The notes below the pieces were generated by a model. The model saw only the letters and a program-made list of their open reading frames with translations, was not told where the DNA came from and searched no databases. 64,000 bases of DNA from JADKAV01 sp963733395 (GTDB taxonomy: Bacteria; Actinomycetota; Actinomycetes; S36-B12; UBA10799): contig CAVTCZ010000022.1 of the NCBI GenBank assembly GCA_963733395.1, positions 161,958 through 225,957 of the forward strand, given 5' to 3'. This document shows positions 28,793-37,791 of this stretch, one piece after another; position 1 is the first letter of the stretch, and each line of letters begins with the position of its first letter. The position numbers were made by a program, and so were the translations under genes.

Positions 28793-28879
28793 AGGTCAAC
28801 CTCGTTCTATGCGATGCGGTGTCATCTTTCCACAGGCACTTCGGCACAATGGTGGGCAGTTGTTCGAGAGGGATCCCAT

Positions 28880-29837
28880 ATGAGTCTGCGCACGTCGTGC
28901 GTCCGCGGGCGCCGCATGTGTGGCGGTTGCCGCCGTCGGTCTGCTGTCCGGCTGCCAGAACGATCCCGCACCGCAAGCCAGCCCCGCCAGCGCCGGGCCG
29001 GTCAGCGGCCTGGCCGCGAAGGTCCCCGACAAGATCCGCGAGGACGGGGTGCTGACCATCGGCATCGACCCCAACTACCCGCCCATGGAGTACCTCGACC
29101 GCGGCGAAGCGGTGGGGGCGGACCTGGACCTCATGAGTGCCGTCGCATCGCGTCTGGGGCTGACCCCACGTTTCACCGAGGATGCCTACGCGCTGCTCGT
29201 GCCCGGCGTGGCCGCCGGCCGGTTCGAAACCGCCATCTCGGCCTTGTCGGTGGACGACAACGACCTGCAGAACGCCAACATGGTGACCTACTACGAATCC
29301 GGCTCACAGCTCGCGGTGCGGCCCCCGGCGAAGAAGCGGTTCGGCCCCCGCAACCTGTGCGGCCGCAAGATCACCGTGCTGGACGGCAGCCTGCAGTACT
29401 CACAGTTGGTGGAGAAGTCGGCCAACTGCACGGAGAACAAGAAGAAGCCGATCCGGATCGTCACCTTCGAAGCCCAGGCGCCCGCGACCCAGGCCGTGAT
29501 CGACGGCAAGGCCTACGGCACGCTGGCCGACTCGCCCCTGATCGAGAGCGCGGTGAAGGCCTCCAACGGCGCGCTGGTCGCCAACGGGAAGCCGTTCCAG
29601 ATGACGCCCTACGGGATCGCCGTCGCGCAGGAGCGCAAGCAGTTCGCCGGCCTCATCCAGGACGCGTTGAAGAGCCTCATGGAGGACGGCACCTACCAGC
29701 AGATCCTCGATGACTGGGGTATCTCCGAGGGCGCCATCAGCGATCCCGAGATCCTGACCCGCAAGGACATCCCGGAGCCGACGCCGCTGTACTCCACGGC
29801 CACACCCTCACCTTCGCCCTCACCCTCGTTCTCCTGA
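28880..29837 (+). CDS. ABC transporter substrate-binding lipoprotein (polar amino acid type), frameshift in signal peptide
   Basis: Residues after the lipobox LLSGC form a family 3 solute-binding protein: GVLTIGIDPNYPPMEYLD, then two lobes with the hinge around GRFETAISALSVDD, and YGIAVAQERKQ near the end. A Pro/Ser tail follows. The best start is ATG 28880 with AGAGGG upstream, giving MSLRTSCVRG. The hydrophobic signal (VAVAAVGLLSGC) is in another frame, so a one-base change lies near 28900-28915. A GTG at 28920 would give a signal without any basic residues. No permease or ATPase is adjacent. Confidence 0.8.
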
Positions 29838-29880
29838 GCCGAACCGGCATCCCCGGCCGAACCGGATTACCCTCGCGGCT

Positions 29881-30264
29881 ATGCAGCCCACTGAGGTAGT
29901 GCTCCGGGTTCCCGCGGATACCTCCTACGTGTCCCTGGTGCGAACTGCCGCCACGGCGGTGTCGGCACAAGCCGACTTCACGGTCGACGCCCTGGACGAC
30001 CTGCGACTGGCGGTCGACGAGGCCTGCGCCTTAGCCATATCCGATGCCGTCGCCGGTAGCGACATCACGGTGACGTTCCGGGTCGACGGCCCGCGGGTGG
30101 CGATCGACGTCTGCGCAGCCAGCGCCAGCGGCCTGCCGGTGGCGACCAACACCTTCGCCTGGACCGTCCTCACGGCCCTCGTGGATGCCGTCGAGACCGA
30201 CGTCACCGACGGCACCTTGCGGATCCACCTGCATGCGCACGGGATCGAGTCGGTGACTTCGTGA
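29881..30264 (+). CDS. Anti-sigma factor, RsbW-like serine kinase
   Basis: The 127-residue protein has the GHKL ATPase fold of SigF/SigB antagonists, with LRLAVDEACALAI as the N-box. It is short, and the glycine-rich G-boxes are weak. It would bind and silence the sigma factor encoded next, released by partner-switching anti-anti-sigma proteins that are not in this window. Its stop overlaps the GTG start of sigF. Confidence 0.85.
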   Translation: MQPTEVVLRVPADTSYVSLVRTAATAVSAQADFTVDALDDLRLAVDEACALAISDAVAGSDITVTFRVDGPRVAIDVCAASASGLPVATNTFAWTVLTALVDAVETDVTDGTLRIHLHAHGIESVTS

Positions 30265-31058
30265 CCGTTTCCGAGCCGCGCAAGCGGGGGTGGTCCGACG
30301 CCGACCGCGCGCACGAGCACGACCTGCTCGGCCAGCTCGCCGAGCTGGACGAGGACGACCCCAGACGGGCGTCACTGCGCGATGAACTCGTGACGATGCA
30401 CCTGCCGTTGGTCCATCACCTGGCCCGCCGGTTCCGGGATCGCGGCGAGCCCCACGACGACCTGGTCCAGGTGGGGACCATCGGGTTGATCAAGGCGGTG
30501 GACCGGTTCGACCCCGACCGCGGCGTCGAGTTCTCCACCTACGCCACGCCCACCATCTTGGGCGAGATCAAGCGGCACTTCCGGGACAAGGGCTGGTCGG
30601 TGCGGGTCCCGCGGCGGCTGCAGGAGTTGCGGTTGGCCATCACCAAGGCGACCGCGCAACTGTCGCAGGACCTGGGCCGCTCCCCCACCGTCAAGGAGAT
30701 CGCCGCCCACCTCGAGCTCACCGAGGACGAGGTCCTGGAGGGTCTCGACGCCGCCCAGTCCTACAGCACCCTGTCGCTGGACGGATCCGGCAGCGACCCC
30801 GACGGCGCCCACCCGGCGCTGGTGGACACGTTGGGCACCGACGACGCGGCCCTGGCGAACGTCGAGTACCGCGAGACCCTGCGCCCGTTGCTGGCCGCGC
30901 TGCCGGACCGGGAACGGCAGATCGTGATGTTGCGCTTCTTCCACAACAAGACCCAGTCCGAGATCGCCGAAGAGGTCGGCGTCTCGCAGATGCACGTGTC
31001 CCGCCTGCTGGTCAAGGCCCTCGGGACCCTGCGCGGCGCCATGGGCGTCGACGCCTGA
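30261..31058 (+). CDS. sigF: RNA polymerase sigma factor, SigF/SigB family
   Basis: The 265-residue protein has sigma regions 2 (DDLVQVGTIGLIKAVDRFDPDRG and FSTYATPTILGEIKRHFRDKGWSVRVPRRLQ), 3 (LSQDLGRSPTVKEIAAHLEL) and 4 (LPDRERQIVMLRFFHNKTQSEIAEEVGVSQMHVSRLL). The extended FRDKGW...PRR segment is typical of the SigF/SigB general stress group. The GTG start overlaps the rsbW stop, so the pair is co-translated. Confidence 0.93.
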   Translation: MTVSEPRKRGWSDADRAHEHDLLGQLAELDEDDPRRASLRDELVTMHLPLVHHLARRFRDRGEPHDDLVQVGTIGLIKAVDRFDPDRGVEFSTYATPTILGEIKRHFRDKGWSVRVPRRLQELRLAITKATAQLSQDLGRSPTVKEIAAHLELTEDEVLEGLDAAQSYSTLSLDGSGSDPDGAHPALVDTLGTDDAALANVEYRETLRPLLAALPDRERQIVMLRFFHNKTQSEIAEEVGVSQMHVSRLLVKALGTLRGAMGVDA

Positions 31059-31158
31059 GGCCGACTCGGCGCACCGCAACCGCCGTTCGTTGCCACTGGT
31101 GAACAATGTTGCCGTTCAGCGCCGCCCGAGCACCCACGCCGACCGGTCCGCGCCCCGC

Positions 31159-31542
31159 TCACTCCCGCAGGTCCGCACCGGCCGCAGGTCGCAGGGTCAG
31201 CACCAGCCCGAGCACGCTGACCACCGCGATCACGACCCCCGCCACCACCGCCGGGCCGTCCCCCTCGAGGAACAGCCAGGCGGAGATCAGTCCGAAGACC
31301 TGCGCCAACACCATCGGGGTGCGGGCGAAGGGGCTGCACCGCCACAGGCCACGCGCGATCAGCACCATGCACGCGGCGAAAGCCAGGTACAACGCCACTT
31401 CGGCGATCGGCGAGGCGCCGGTGTTCGTGCCGCGGGTGTTGAACGAGGCGATGCCCAGCGCCACCGCGAAGACGGCCAGGCCGGCGGCCTCCGCCCAGGC
31501 CACCAGGGCTGCTTGCCGCGCCGGTGACAATCCCTGTTCCAC
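31159..31542 (-). CDS. Small integral membrane protein, four helices
   Basis: The 127-residue protein has four hydrophobic segments (about residues 16-34, 48-66, 77-93, 97-117) and short loops, with a charged C-terminus. I recognise the general pattern of uncharacterised actinobacterial membrane proteins but no named family. It diverges from the DAG kinase gene, 24 bases apart. Confidence 0.75.
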   Translation of the reverse strand: MEQGLSPARQAALVAWAEAAGLAVFAVALGIASFNTRGTNTGASPIAEVALYLAFAACMVLIARGLWRCSPFARTPMVLAQVFGLISAWLFLEGDGPAVVAGVVIAVVSVLGLVLTLRPAAGADLRE

Positions 31543-31566
31543 GAGCCGAATCTACCTGTCGCTACG

Positions 31567-32502
31567 GTGGGTCGGGTGCGAGGCCTACTCGTGGTCAACC
31601 CCAAAGCGACCACCACCAACGACGTGACCCGCGACGTCCTGATCAGCGCGTTGGCCGACAAGTTCCACCTCGAGGTCGTCACCACCACCCACCGCGGCCA
31701 CGCCCAGGAACTCGGGGTCCAGGCCCGCACCGAGGACATGGACTGCATCCTGACCCTCGGCGGCGATGGCACGGTCCACGAAGTGGTCAACGGCCTGCTC
31801 GCCGACGGCCCGCAGCCGAACCTGCCCGTCCTCGGCACCGTGCCCGGCGGCAGCGCCAACGTGTTCGCCCGGGCGCTGGGCTTCCCGCAGGATGCGGTCG
31901 AGTCCACCGGCCTGCTGCTGCGGGCCATGCGCGAGGGGACCACGCGCACGATCGGCCTGGGCCAGGTCGATGAGCGGTACTTCACGTTCACCGCCGGCGT
32001 GGGCATCGACGCCGAGATCATGGCGCGCATGGAAGCGGCCCGCGCGGACGGCAAGAGCGCGTCGCCCACCCGCTACCTGGCCACGACCCTGCGCCAGTTC
32101 TTCACGGGCACCGATCGCAAGGAGGCGGCGCTGGTGCTGCACCGCGAGGGCGAGGAGCCGGTGACCGGCGTCTTCCTGGCCATCGTGCAGAACACCTCCC
32201 CGTGGACCTACTTCGGGGCCCATCCGATCAACCCGTCCCCCAAGGCCTCCTTCGAGACCGGCCTCGACCTGTGGGCCACGAAATCCCTGAAAGTGCCGCA
32301 GGCACTGCGGATGGGGGCACGCATGGTGTTCAGCCGCGACCGCGGCAGCCCGAAGGCCATCGTCGCCTGGCACGACCTCGACGAGTTCCGGATCGCGGCC
32401 CTGCGGCCGACCCCCATGCAGGTGGACGGAGAGGTCATCGGCGACGTCACGGATGTGAGCTTCCGCTCGATCCCGAGGGCCTTGCGAGTGTACGTTCCGT
32501 GA
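31567..32502 (+). CDS. Diacylglycerol kinase family lipid kinase
   Basis: The 311-residue protein has the DAGK catalytic fold: GLLVVNPKATT at the N-terminus, TLGGDGTVHEVVNGLL as the nucleotide loop, and GTVPGGSANVFARALGFP, followed by the beta-sandwich domain ending in PMQVDGEVIGD. It would phosphorylate diacylglycerol or a related lipid. GTG at 31576 is an alternative start. Confidence 0.9.
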   Translation: MGRVRGLLVVNPKATTTNDVTRDVLISALADKFHLEVVTTTHRGHAQELGVQARTEDMDCILTLGGDGTVHEVVNGLLADGPQPNLPVLGTVPGGSANVFARALGFPQDAVESTGLLLRAMREGTTRTIGLGQVDERYFTFTAGVGIDAEIMARMEAARADGKSASPTRYLATTLRQFFTGTDRKEAALVLHREGEEPVTGVFLAIVQNTSPWTYFGAHPINPSPKASFETGLDLWATKSLKVPQALRMGARMVFSRDRGSPKAIVAWHDLDEFRIAALRPTPMQVDGEVIGDVTDVSFRSIPRALRVYVP

Positions 32503-32568
32503 CTTCCCAGTGACGCGCAGCGACAAATCACCCCATTAGGGTCCAAATCCGCCCCTGTTCGTAGCGAA

Positions 32569-32584
32569 TGTGACGCAGAACACA
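32569..32584 (+). promoter_or_regulatory. CRP-like half-palindrome upstream of whiB1
   Basis: TGTGACGCAGAACACA fits the CRP consensus TGTGA-N6-TCACA at nine of ten arm positions. It lies about 195 bases before the whiB1 start. In M. tuberculosis, whiB1 is controlled by a cAMP receptor protein, so conservation is plausible. Not tested here. Confidence 0.45.
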
Positions 32585-32626
32585 CCACCGTGACCAGACT
32601 TATACCGAACAAGGCTTGTGCATCGG

Positions 32627-32641
32627 TTCACGTTATGTGAA
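32627..32641 (+). promoter_or_regulatory. Perfect inverted repeat upstream of whiB1
   Basis: TTCAC-GTTAT-GTGAA is a perfect palindrome with a five-base spacer, 137 bases before the whiB1 ATG. It resembles an operator of a dimeric regulator. The region 32503-32777 otherwise shows no gene. Confidence 0.4.
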
Positions 32642-32765
32642 TCTGAAGTCGCTGGAGCGCAAGATACGCCACAGCGAAATGCCGGAAAGCACCACCCCGG
32701 AGTACCTGCGGGTGTCGGTGTCTGATACGGCCCACAGCGGCTTCCCGGGGGGCGGCCCGAGACCT

Positions 32766-32772
32766 AGGAGGT
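32766..32772 (+). promoter_or_regulatory. Strong ribosome-binding site of whiB1
   Basis: AGGAGGT, a full Shine-Dalgarno match, lies five bases before the ATG at 32778 and fixes the start. Confidence 0.8.
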
Positions 32773-32777
32773 AACGC

Positions 32778-33038
32778 ATGGACTGGCGCGCGAACGCTGC
32801 CTGCCGTGACGAGGATCCAGAGCTGTTCTTCCCCCTTGGGGACACCGGCCCCGCGCTGCTGCAGATCGAGGACGCGAAGGCCGTGTGCGGATCGTGCACC
32901 GTCATCACCGACTGCCTGACCTGGGCCATGGAATCCGGGCAGGACTCCGGCATCTGGGGCGGCATGAGCGAGGCTGAGCGCCGCTCCCTTCGCCGCCGTT
33001 CCGCCCGCACCGGCGTGACCCTCGGCTACCAGCACTGA
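32778..33038 (+). CDS. whiB1: WhiB1 iron-sulfur transcription regulator
   Basis: The 86-residue protein has the four cluster cysteines Cys9, Cys37, Cys40 and Cys46, the turn GIWGG at 58-62 and a basic C-terminus (RRSLRRRSAR) for DNA contact. WhiB1 binds a nitric-oxide-sensitive 4Fe-4S cluster and the primary sigma factor, and is essential in mycobacteria. It lies tail to tail with the pdtaS-like kinase, the arrangement known from M. tuberculosis (Rv3219/Rv3220c). Confidence 0.96.
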   Translation: MDWRANAACRDEDPELFFPLGDTGPALLQIEDAKAVCGSCTVITDCLTWAMESGQDSGIWGGMSEAERRSLRRRSARTGVTLGYQH

Positions 33039-33088
33039 CTTCCCCGCTCAAGACCGGCCGGCCCGTGCGTCGGCCGGTCTTCTGCTGC

Positions 33089-34540
33089 TCAGCGGTTGGG
33101 GATGACCAGGTCGATCGTGGCGGTCGTTCCGCGCCCACCCGCACCGGGTTCCCAACTCAGCGAACCCTGCAACTCGTCACGCACCAGGGTCTGGACGATC
33201 TGCAGGCCGAGCTTGGCATCGGTCTCCGGATGGAACCCGGCGGGCAGTCCGGCACCGTCGTCGATGACACTGACCCGCAGCCGCCGGCCGCGCCTGTCGG
33301 TGGCCAGCGTGATGCTGCCGCCGCCGGAGTCCTGCAACCCGTGCTCGAACGCGTTCTGCAACAGTTCGGCGACCACCAGGGCCAGTGAACTGGCGATGGC
33401 ACCCGGAAGGACGCCGATCTGCCCGTGACGGATCACCGTCACGTCGTCGCCGAGATCCGACACCATCGCCACCAGTCGGTCGGCCACTTCGTCGAACTCC
33501 ACGGCGTCGGCATCGGCCTGTGACAGCGTCTCGTGGACCAGCGCGATGGCGCTGACCCGCCGCACGGACTCCTCGAGCGCCGCCCGCGCCGTGTCGTCCT
33601 GCAACCGCCTGCCCTGCATGCGCAGCAGGGCAGCGACGGTCTGCAGGTTGTTCTTCACCCGGTGATGGATCTCCCGGATGGTGTTGTCCTTGGTGAGCAG
33701 CGCCCGCTCACCGCGGCGCAGGTCGGTCACGTCGCGGATCAGCAGTACCGCCCCGCTGCGCGACTGTTCGGTCATCAGCGGGATCGATCGCATGGACACG
33801 GTCACCTCCCCGACCTCGACATCCACGCTGCCGGCGCCCCGACCGGAGCAGATGACCCCGATCGCCTCATCCACCGGGCCGGTGCGCCCGGCCAGCCGTC
33901 GGACCTCGTGCTCGAGGATCCGGCCGGTCAGATCCGACATCACGCCCATCCGCCGGAACGCACTGCGGGCGTTCGGGGAGGCGAACGTCACCACACCCTG
34001 CGCGTTGACCCGCAGTAGGCCGTCCCCCACCCGCGGCGGTGTGGAGGAGTCCTGCATCCCGTACTCCGGGAACCGGCCGTCGGCCAGCATGTCCGCGAGG
34101 ACGTCGGCGATCTCCCGATATGTGCGCTCGAGTTCCCCGGCCTCCCGGGGCGACAGCCCGCTGCGCCGGGCGACCACGGCGATGACCCGGCCCTCGTGGT
34201 GCACCGGGATCGCCTCGGTGCCGACCGGCAGCAGGGAATCGGGGGCGAGCCGGTTGCGGACGACCCGCTGGGAGTGGAAAGCCCGCTCCACCTCCCGCAA
34301 CCGGCCTTTCGCGGCGAAGGCGCCCACGATGTCCTCCGGATAGACCGTGGGGCCGGTGCTCGGCCGCACCTGGGAGGCGGCCACGAACCCCGCGTCGTTC
34401 CAGGTCGGCAGCCACATCACGAGGTCCGAGAACGACAGGTCGGCCAGCAGCGTCCAGTCGGCGGTGACCAGGTGCAGATGGGCGATCTCCGCCGAGGTCA
34501 GATCGCTGCGTTCCCGGGCCAGCCGATCCAGATCCACCAT
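33089..34540 (-). CDS. pdtaS: Two-component sensor histidine kinase, PdtaS-like
   Basis: The 483-residue protein has an N-terminal GAF-like region (about 1-150), a PAS-like region (about 170-285), then a HisKA_2-type dimerisation domain with EIHHRVKNNLQTVAALLRMQ and a HATPase domain (LALVVAELLQNAFEHG, VIDDGAGLP, LGLQIVQTLV). No membrane helix is seen, as in mycobacterial PdtaS, which works with the antiterminator PdtaR; pdtaR is not in this window. Confidence 0.92.
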   Translation of the reverse strand: MVDLDRLARERSDLTSAEIAHLHLVTADWTLLADLSFSDLVMWLPTWNDAGFVAASQVRPSTGPTVYPEDIVGAFAAKGRLREVERAFHSQRVVRNRLAPDSLLPVGTEAIPVHHEGRVIAVVARRSGLSPREAGELERTYREIADVLADMLADGRFPEYGMQDSSTPPRVGDGLLRVNAQGVVTFASPNARSAFRRMGVMSDLTGRILEHEVRRLAGRTGPVDEAIGVICSGRGAGSVDVEVGEVTVSMRSIPLMTEQSRSGAVLLIRDVTDLRRGERALLTKDNTIREIHHRVKNNLQTVAALLRMQGRRLQDDTARAALEESVRRVSAIALVHETLSQADADAVEFDEVADRLVAMVSDLGDDVTVIRHGQIGVLPGAIASSLALVVAELLQNAFEHGLQDSGGGSITLATDRRGRRLRVSVIDDGAGLPAGFHPETDAKLGLQIVQTLVRDELQGSLSWEPGAGGRGTTATIDLVIPNR

Positions 34541-34655
34541 GCTCCGACCCTAGCCGGGGCCGGTCCCCCGGATGCCGTCATCACAAGGGGGCAGATCTTG
34601 GCCACTTGTGATGGTGCCCGCCGGGAGCCCGATCCCCACAAGGCACACTTGAGGG

Positions 34656-35957
34656 GTGACCGAGCCCCTGCTGGAAGCCGACCGCCGGACGGTGTGGCAC
34701 CCCTTCACGCAGCACTCCTGGTGGCCCGCTGACGACCCGCTGGTGATCAGCCGCGCCGACGGCATGCACCTGTACGACGACCGCGGCACCGAGTACCTCG
34801 ACGGCTTCTCGTCGCTGTGGGTCACGGTGCACGGGCACAACGAACCGCGCATCAACGAGGCCATCAGCCGGCAGGCCCAGACGCTGGACCACTCCACGTT
34901 CCTGGGGTTCACCCACGAGCCGGGGGTCCGCCTGGCCGAGGAACTGGTCGCCCGCACCCCCGAGCCGCTGACCCGGGTCTTCTTCGCCGGCGACGGCTCC
35001 TCGGCGGTCGAGGCCGGGATCAAGATGGCGTACCAGGCGAAGCTGCAGCAGGGCCAGCAGCGACCGCTGTACGTCCACGTGGCCGAGGGCTACCACGGGG
35101 ACACCCTGGGCGCGGTGTCCGTGGGCGGCATCGACATCTTCCACCACACCTACCGGCCGATCCTGCTGCAGACCCGGATGGTCTCCTCGCCCGGCATCCG
35201 CCGGCCCGGGCAGTCCGCAGCCGACCGTGCGGCGGAGGTCCTGGCCGAACTGCAGAGCCTGCTCGAGGAGGTCGGCGACCAGGTCTGCGCGGTGGTGGTC
35301 GAGCCGCTGGTGCAAGCGGCCGGCGGCATGCTCACCCACGACGTGTCCTTCCTGCGGGGAGTGCGCGCCCTGAGCACCGAGTTCGGCGCCTACCTGCTGA
35401 CCGACGAGGTCGCGACCGGGATCGGGCGCACGGGCAGGATGTGGGCGGTGGAGCACGCCGGCATCGCACCGGATCTGCTCACCAGCGGCAAGGGCCTGAC
35501 CGGCGGTGTCCTGCCGTTGTCGGCGGTGATCGCGACCGAGGAGATCTACGACAGTTTCCTGGGCGACGGCACCCGCACCTTCTTCCACGGCCACTCCTAC
35601 ACCGCCAACCCGCTGTGCGCCGCCGCCGCGCTGGCCAACCTCGAGCTGATCGACGAGCGCGGCACCGTCGATCACGCCGCGTGGATCGGCCGGACCCTGG
35701 CCGACCTGCTCAAGCCGTTCGAGGACGACGAGCGCGTGGTCGAGGTGCGTCGCATCGGGACGATGACGGGGATCGAGCTCAAGGCCCATGGCGAGCGCAC
35801 CGGCTTCCGCGTGTGCACCGCGGCCCGGGAGGCGGGCGTCATCACCCGGCCGCTGGGCGACGTGGTGATCCTGATGCCGCCGCTGGGCATGGGCGAGGCC
35901 GACCTGCGACAACTCGTCGGCGCCGTGCAGCACGGCATGGACACGGTGTACGCGTGA
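34656..35957 (+). CDS. bioA: Adenosylmethionine-8-amino-7-oxononanoate aminotransferase
   Basis: The 433-residue class III aminotransferase starts at GTG after GAGGG. Motifs: VWHPFTQHSWW at the N-terminus, DGFSSLWVTVHGHNEP, LLTDEVATGIGRTG with the PLP Asp, and LTSGKGLTGGVLPLSAV with the Schiff-base lysine. It transfers the amino group of S-adenosylmethionine to KAPA, making DAPA, the third step of biotin ring assembly. It opens a four-gene bio cluster in which every junction overlaps by four bases. Confidence 0.96.
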   Translation: MTEPLLEADRRTVWHPFTQHSWWPADDPLVISRADGMHLYDDRGTEYLDGFSSLWVTVHGHNEPRINEAISRQAQTLDHSTFLGFTHEPGVRLAEELVARTPEPLTRVFFAGDGSSAVEAGIKMAYQAKLQQGQQRPLYVHVAEGYHGDTLGAVSVGGIDIFHHTYRPILLQTRMVSSPGIRRPGQSAADRAAEVLAELQSLLEEVGDQVCAVVVEPLVQAAGGMLTHDVSFLRGVRALSTEFGAYLLTDEVATGIGRTGRMWAVEHAGIAPDLLTSGKGLTGGVLPLSAVIATEEIYDSFLGDGTRTFFHGHSYTANPLCAAAALANLELIDERGTVDHAAWIGRTLADLLKPFEDDERVVEVRRIGTMTGIELKAHGERTGFRVCTAAREAGVITRPLGDVVILMPPLGMGEADLRQLVGAVQHGMDTVYA

Positions 35958-37084
35958 GCTGGCTGGAGTCGCGCGCCGCTGCGCGCCGGGCCAGCGGCCT
36001 GCAGCGGACGTTGCGCGTGCGGCAAGCCGGAGTCCGGCGCATCGACATCGCCTCGAACGACTACCTGGGCCTGTCCACCGACCCCGAGGTCATCGAGGCC
36101 GGCGTCGCGGCACTGCGCACGTGGGGGGCCGGCGCCACCGGGTCCCGGCTCGTCAGCGGCCACACGGCCCTGCACGCAGAACTCGAATCGGCGCTGGCGA
36201 ACCTCGTCGACGCCGACCGCACGTTGGTCTTCTCCTCGGGCTACCTGGCGAATCTGGCCGCGGTCACGGCGCTCACCGACCCCGACACCCTCGTGCTGTC
36301 CGACGCCTACAACCACGCGTCCATCGTCGACGCCTGCCGGCTGTCCCGGGCGCAGGTGCAGGTCTACCCCAACGCCGACGTCTCGGCGGTCCGCGACGCC
36401 CTGGCGGCACATGGCCCCCGCCGCACGGTGATCGTCACCGACGCCGTCTTCAGCGTCGACGGCAACCTCGCGCCGCTGGCCGATCTGGCCGCACTGGCCG
36501 AGCAGCACGACGCGGTCCTCATCGTCGACGAGGCGCACAGTGTCGCAGTGCTGGGCCGGGCCGGGGCCGGCGCGTGCGAGGCTGCAGGGGTGTTGTCACA
36601 GAACCTGGTACGCACCTTCACCTTGTCGAAGTCCCTGGGCTCGCAGGGCGGCGCCGTCGCGGGCGGCGACGACGTGATCGAGCACCTGATCAACGCCGCA
36701 CGCACGTTCATCTTCGACACCGGCCTGGCACCTGCGGCCGTCGGCAGCGCGCTGGCCGCGACCCGCAAGGTGCTGTCCCACCCCGAACTGCCCAGCCGGG
36801 CCTTGACGGCCACAGCCACTCTGGCCGCGGCCGCGCGCGCCGCCGGCTGGCAGGTCAACCCCCACGACGCGGCCGTCGCATCGATCCCGGTGGGCGCGCC
36901 CGAGGACGCTGTCCTCGCCCAGCAGATCTGCGCACAGTCCGGCGTGGAGGTCGGGTGCTTCCGGCCGCCGTCGGTTCCGGACGGAGTCGCCCGGCTGCGG
37001 ATGACCGGTCACGCGAACCTCACCGCCGCCGACGCCGGGGCGGTCGAGAAGGCGCTGCACCTGGCCCGGGAGCGGGTCGCATGA
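35954..37084 (+). CDS. bioF: 8-amino-7-oxononanoate synthase
   Basis: The 376-residue PLP enzyme starts at GTG overlapping the bioA stop (GTGA). IDIASNDYLGLSTDPEV, GAGATGSRLVSGHTALHAELE, IVDEAHSVAVLG and FTLSKSLGSQGGAV (Schiff-base lysine) are typical of the alpha-oxoamine synthase family. It condenses pimeloyl-CoA or -ACP with alanine. The in-frame-looking long frame upstream is only the shadow of bioA. Confidence 0.95.
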   Translation: MSWLESRAAARRASGLQRTLRVRQAGVRRIDIASNDYLGLSTDPEVIEAGVAALRTWGAGATGSRLVSGHTALHAELESALANLVDADRTLVFSSGYLANLAAVTALTDPDTLVLSDAYNHASIVDACRLSRAQVQVYPNADVSAVRDALAAHGPRRTVIVTDAVFSVDGNLAPLADLAALAEQHDAVLIVDEAHSVAVLGRAGAGACEAAGVLSQNLVRTFTLSKSLGSQGGAVAGGDDVIEHLINAARTFIFDTGLAPAAVGSALAATRKVLSHPELPSRALTATATLAAAARAAGWQVNPHDAAVASIPVGAPEDAVLAQQICAQSGVEVGCFRPPSVPDGVARLRMTGHANLTAADAGAVEKALHLARERVA

Positions 37085-37791
37085 GCGTCCTGGCCGTCAC
37101 CGGCACCGGCACCGAGGTCGGCAAGACCATCGTCACCGCTGCGATCGCCGCCCTGTGCCCGGATGTCGTGACCGTGCTCAAGCCCGCGCAGACGGGACTC
37201 ACCCTCAACCAGCCCGGCGACGTCGACGTGGTCAAGGCCCTCGTCCCGCACGTCGAGACCATGGAACTCGTGCGCTACCCCGACCCCCTGGCCCCGGCCA
37301 GCGCCGCCCGGCGCAGCGGCATCCCCACCCTCGGGGTGGCGGAGGTGGTCGAGGGCATCCAGGAGGCCGACGCCGACCTGGTGCTGCTGGAGGGCGCCGG
37401 TGGGCTGCTGGTGCGGCTCAGCGACGAGCCGGTCGTGACCTTCGCCGACCTGCTGGTCGAGCTGCAGGCGCCGGTGGTGCTCGTGACGTCCGCGGGACTC
37501 GGCACCCTGAACCACACGGCCCTGACCCTGGAGGCCATGGCCACCCGCGGCATCGAGTGTGCCGGCGTGGTGATCGGTGCCTGGCCGGAGGAACCGGACC
37601 TGGCCGACCTGTGCAACGTGGCGGACCTGCAGCGACTCATCGGCGGCCCGCTGGCCGGCGTGCTGCCCGTGGGCATGTCCGACTTGAGGCCCCCGCAGTT
37701 CGAGCGGGTGGCCCGGGAGAGCCTGTCCCCTCGCTTCGGCGGGCAGTTCGATGCGGATAGATTTGGAGCACGAGTGGAGGGACTGTTGTGA
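37081..37791 (+). CDS. bioD: Dethiobiotin synthetase
   Basis: The 236-residue protein starts at ATG overlapping the bioF stop. The P-loop VTGTGTEVGKT (residues 6-16), LKPAQTG with the catalytic lysine, and LLEGAGGLLVRL identify it. It closes the ureido ring of dethiobiotin with ATP and CO2. Its stop overlaps the bioB start. Confidence 0.96.
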   Translation: MSVLAVTGTGTEVGKTIVTAAIAALCPDVVTVLKPAQTGLTLNQPGDVDVVKALVPHVETMELVRYPDPLAPASAARRSGIPTLGVAEVVEGIQEADADLVLLEGAGGLLVRLSDEPVVTFADLLVELQAPVVLVTSAGLGTLNHTALTLEAMATRGIECAGVVIGAWPEEPDLADLCNVADLQRLIGGPLAGVLPVGMSDLRPPQFERVARESLSPRFGGQFDADRFGARVEGLL

